Assembly (NCBI GenBank): GCA_958422845.1
Contig: CATZPU010000101.1
Location: 1-5,365, forward strand
DNA from: an uncultured Lachnospiraceae bacterium
GTDB lineage: Bacteria; Bacillota; Clostridia; Lachnospirales; Lachnospiraceae
Direction of reading: 5' to 3'
Length of the DNA stretch: 5,365 bases
Of the stretch, positions 4,651 through 5,365 are shown one piece after another. A program made the position numbers and the translations under genes. The notes beneath the pieces were generated by a model. That model ran no database searches, was not told where the DNA came from, and worked only from the letters and a program-made list of their open reading frames with translations. The first letter of the stretch is position 1; each line of letters starts with the position of its first letter.

Positions 4651-5365
4651 CAGATGCCTGCCTTCTTTGCTGCAGCTTCTACTACATGGCTAACGAGTAC
4701 GGAAGTTGTTACGCTTCCTACGCCGCCCGGTACCGGAGTGATCGCTTCTACGATCGGCTCTACTGCTGCGTAATCAACGTCGCCGCAAAGCTTGCCTTCT
4801 GCGTTTACGTTGATGCCTACATCGATAACAACCTGTCCCGGTTTTACGTACTCAGCGCCTACCACGCCTGCACGTCCTGCTGCCACGATGATGATGTCTG
4901 CCTCTCTTGCAACGCTCGGCATGTCAACTGTTCTTGTATGGCATACTGTAACTGTTGCGTTTTTCTTGATCAGCATCATTGCTGCCGGCTTACCTACTAC
5001 GAGGCTTCGTCCGATCACAACTGCTTTCTTTCCTGTGCAGTCGATTCCGTAATGATCCAGAATCTCCATACAAGCCTGCGGCGTACACGGCGGATAACCG
5101 ATCGCCTTGCCTGTGAATACGCCGGACATGGAACCGTCTGTCATACAGTCAACGTCTTTTGCCGGATCAAGTGCGTTCTCGATCGTAGCCTGATCCAGAT
5201 GCTTCGGAAGCGGACGGAACAGAAGAACGCCGTGAATTGCATCGTTCTTATTTACATCGTCGATTACCTTCAGAAGCTCTTCCTGAGATACGTCAGCCGG
5301 AAGAAGGATCTTCTCGCATGCTCCGCTAAGTGTCTCGCAGCGCTTTGTTGCGCCTCTCTCATAGG
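4650..5365 (-). CDS. folD: Methylenetetrahydrofolate dehydrogenase / methenyltetrahydrofolate cyclohydrolase, FolD (N-terminus beyond window)
   Basis: An open frame of 237 codons enters from the right edge and stops at 4650; the first 45 to 50 residues of this roughly 285-residue family are missing. FolD oxidises 5,10-methylene-THF with NAD(P) and in most bacteria also hydrolyses methenyl-THF, supplying one-carbon units in the cytoplasm. Family marks seen are the substrate-site region YERGATKR at the right edge, KDVD, PPCTP, the dinucleotide-binding GRSLVVGKP, TVCHTRT, VVIDVGIN and TPVPGGVGSVTTSVL. Several usual active-site motifs are altered: FRPLP (5205-5219) replaces the common QLPLP, losing the catalytic-site Gln, DVDCMTD replaces DVDGFHP, and the Tyr and Lys of the YxxxK motif are two residues further apart. 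An NAD-linked, dehydrogenase-only variant as known from some acetogens is possible but unproven. Codon use favours ATC, GTT/GTA and CTT/CTG, consistent with good expression. It converges on the small lipoprotein gene and shares the hairpin terminator. Confidence 0.93.
   Translation of the reverse strand, partial: YERGATKRCETLSGACEKILLPADVSQEELLKVIDDVNKNDAIHGVLLFRPLPKHLDQATIENALDPAKDVDCMTDGSMSGVFTGKAIGYPPCTPQACMEILDHYGIDCTGKKAVVIGRSLVVGKPAAMMLIKKNATVTVCHTRTVDMPSVAREADIIIVAAGRAGVVGAEYVKPGQVVIDVGINVNAEGKLCGDVDYAAVEPIVEAITPVPGGVGSVTTSVLVSHVVEAAAKKAGI

Overview
The window reads as chromosomal DNA of a low-to-mid GC Gram-positive anaerobe, most likely a member of the Lachnospiraceae (Clostridia). 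The evidence is AGGAGG-type ribosome binding sites, two lipobox lipoproteins, an OmpR/PhoB-type two-component pair with low-GC Gram-positive character, and an aberrant FolD of the type I associate with clostridial and acetogenic bacteria. The assignment rests on protein character only. No rRNA, tRNA, insertion sequence, CRISPR array or prophage gene was seen.

Layout. (1) Positions 1-1378, minus strand: a large secreted lipoprotein whose C-terminus lies beyond the left edge, possibly of the DUF6034 type. (2) 1379-1554: a 176-base gap that carries a regulatory array in front of the lipoprotein gene. (3) 1555-3045 and 3093-3773, minus strand: a sensor histidine kinase and its OmpR/PhoB response regulator, in the order regulator then kinase. 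(4) 3774-4037: a divergent intergenic region with a regulator promoter facing left and an AT-rich promoter facing right. (5) 4038-4412, plus strand: a 124-residue lipoprotein of unknown function. (6) 4413-4649: a convergent intergenic region with a long structured hairpin that looks like a two-way terminator, then overlapping palindromes and an 11-base direct repeat. (7) 4650-5365, minus strand: folD, whose N-terminus lies beyond the right edge.

How the parts fit. The same direct repeat, TGTAAC-N5-TGTAAC with an 11-base period, lies upstream of both the response regulator gene and the large lipoprotein gene. That spacing is typical of tandem OmpR/PhoB-family binding sites, and the bases fit the published WalR/YycF consensus (on the opposite strand they resemble the Bacillus PhoP box). 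The simplest reading is a small autoregulated envelope-stress or envelope-sensing module: the kinase senses something outside the membrane, and the regulator controls its own operon and the lipoprotein gene. The small lipoprotein gene has a different 11-base-period repeat (TTAAG-N6-TTAAG) at the equivalent place before its -10 box, so it may belong to the same or a related circuit. FolD is a one-carbon metabolism gene with no visible link to the module.
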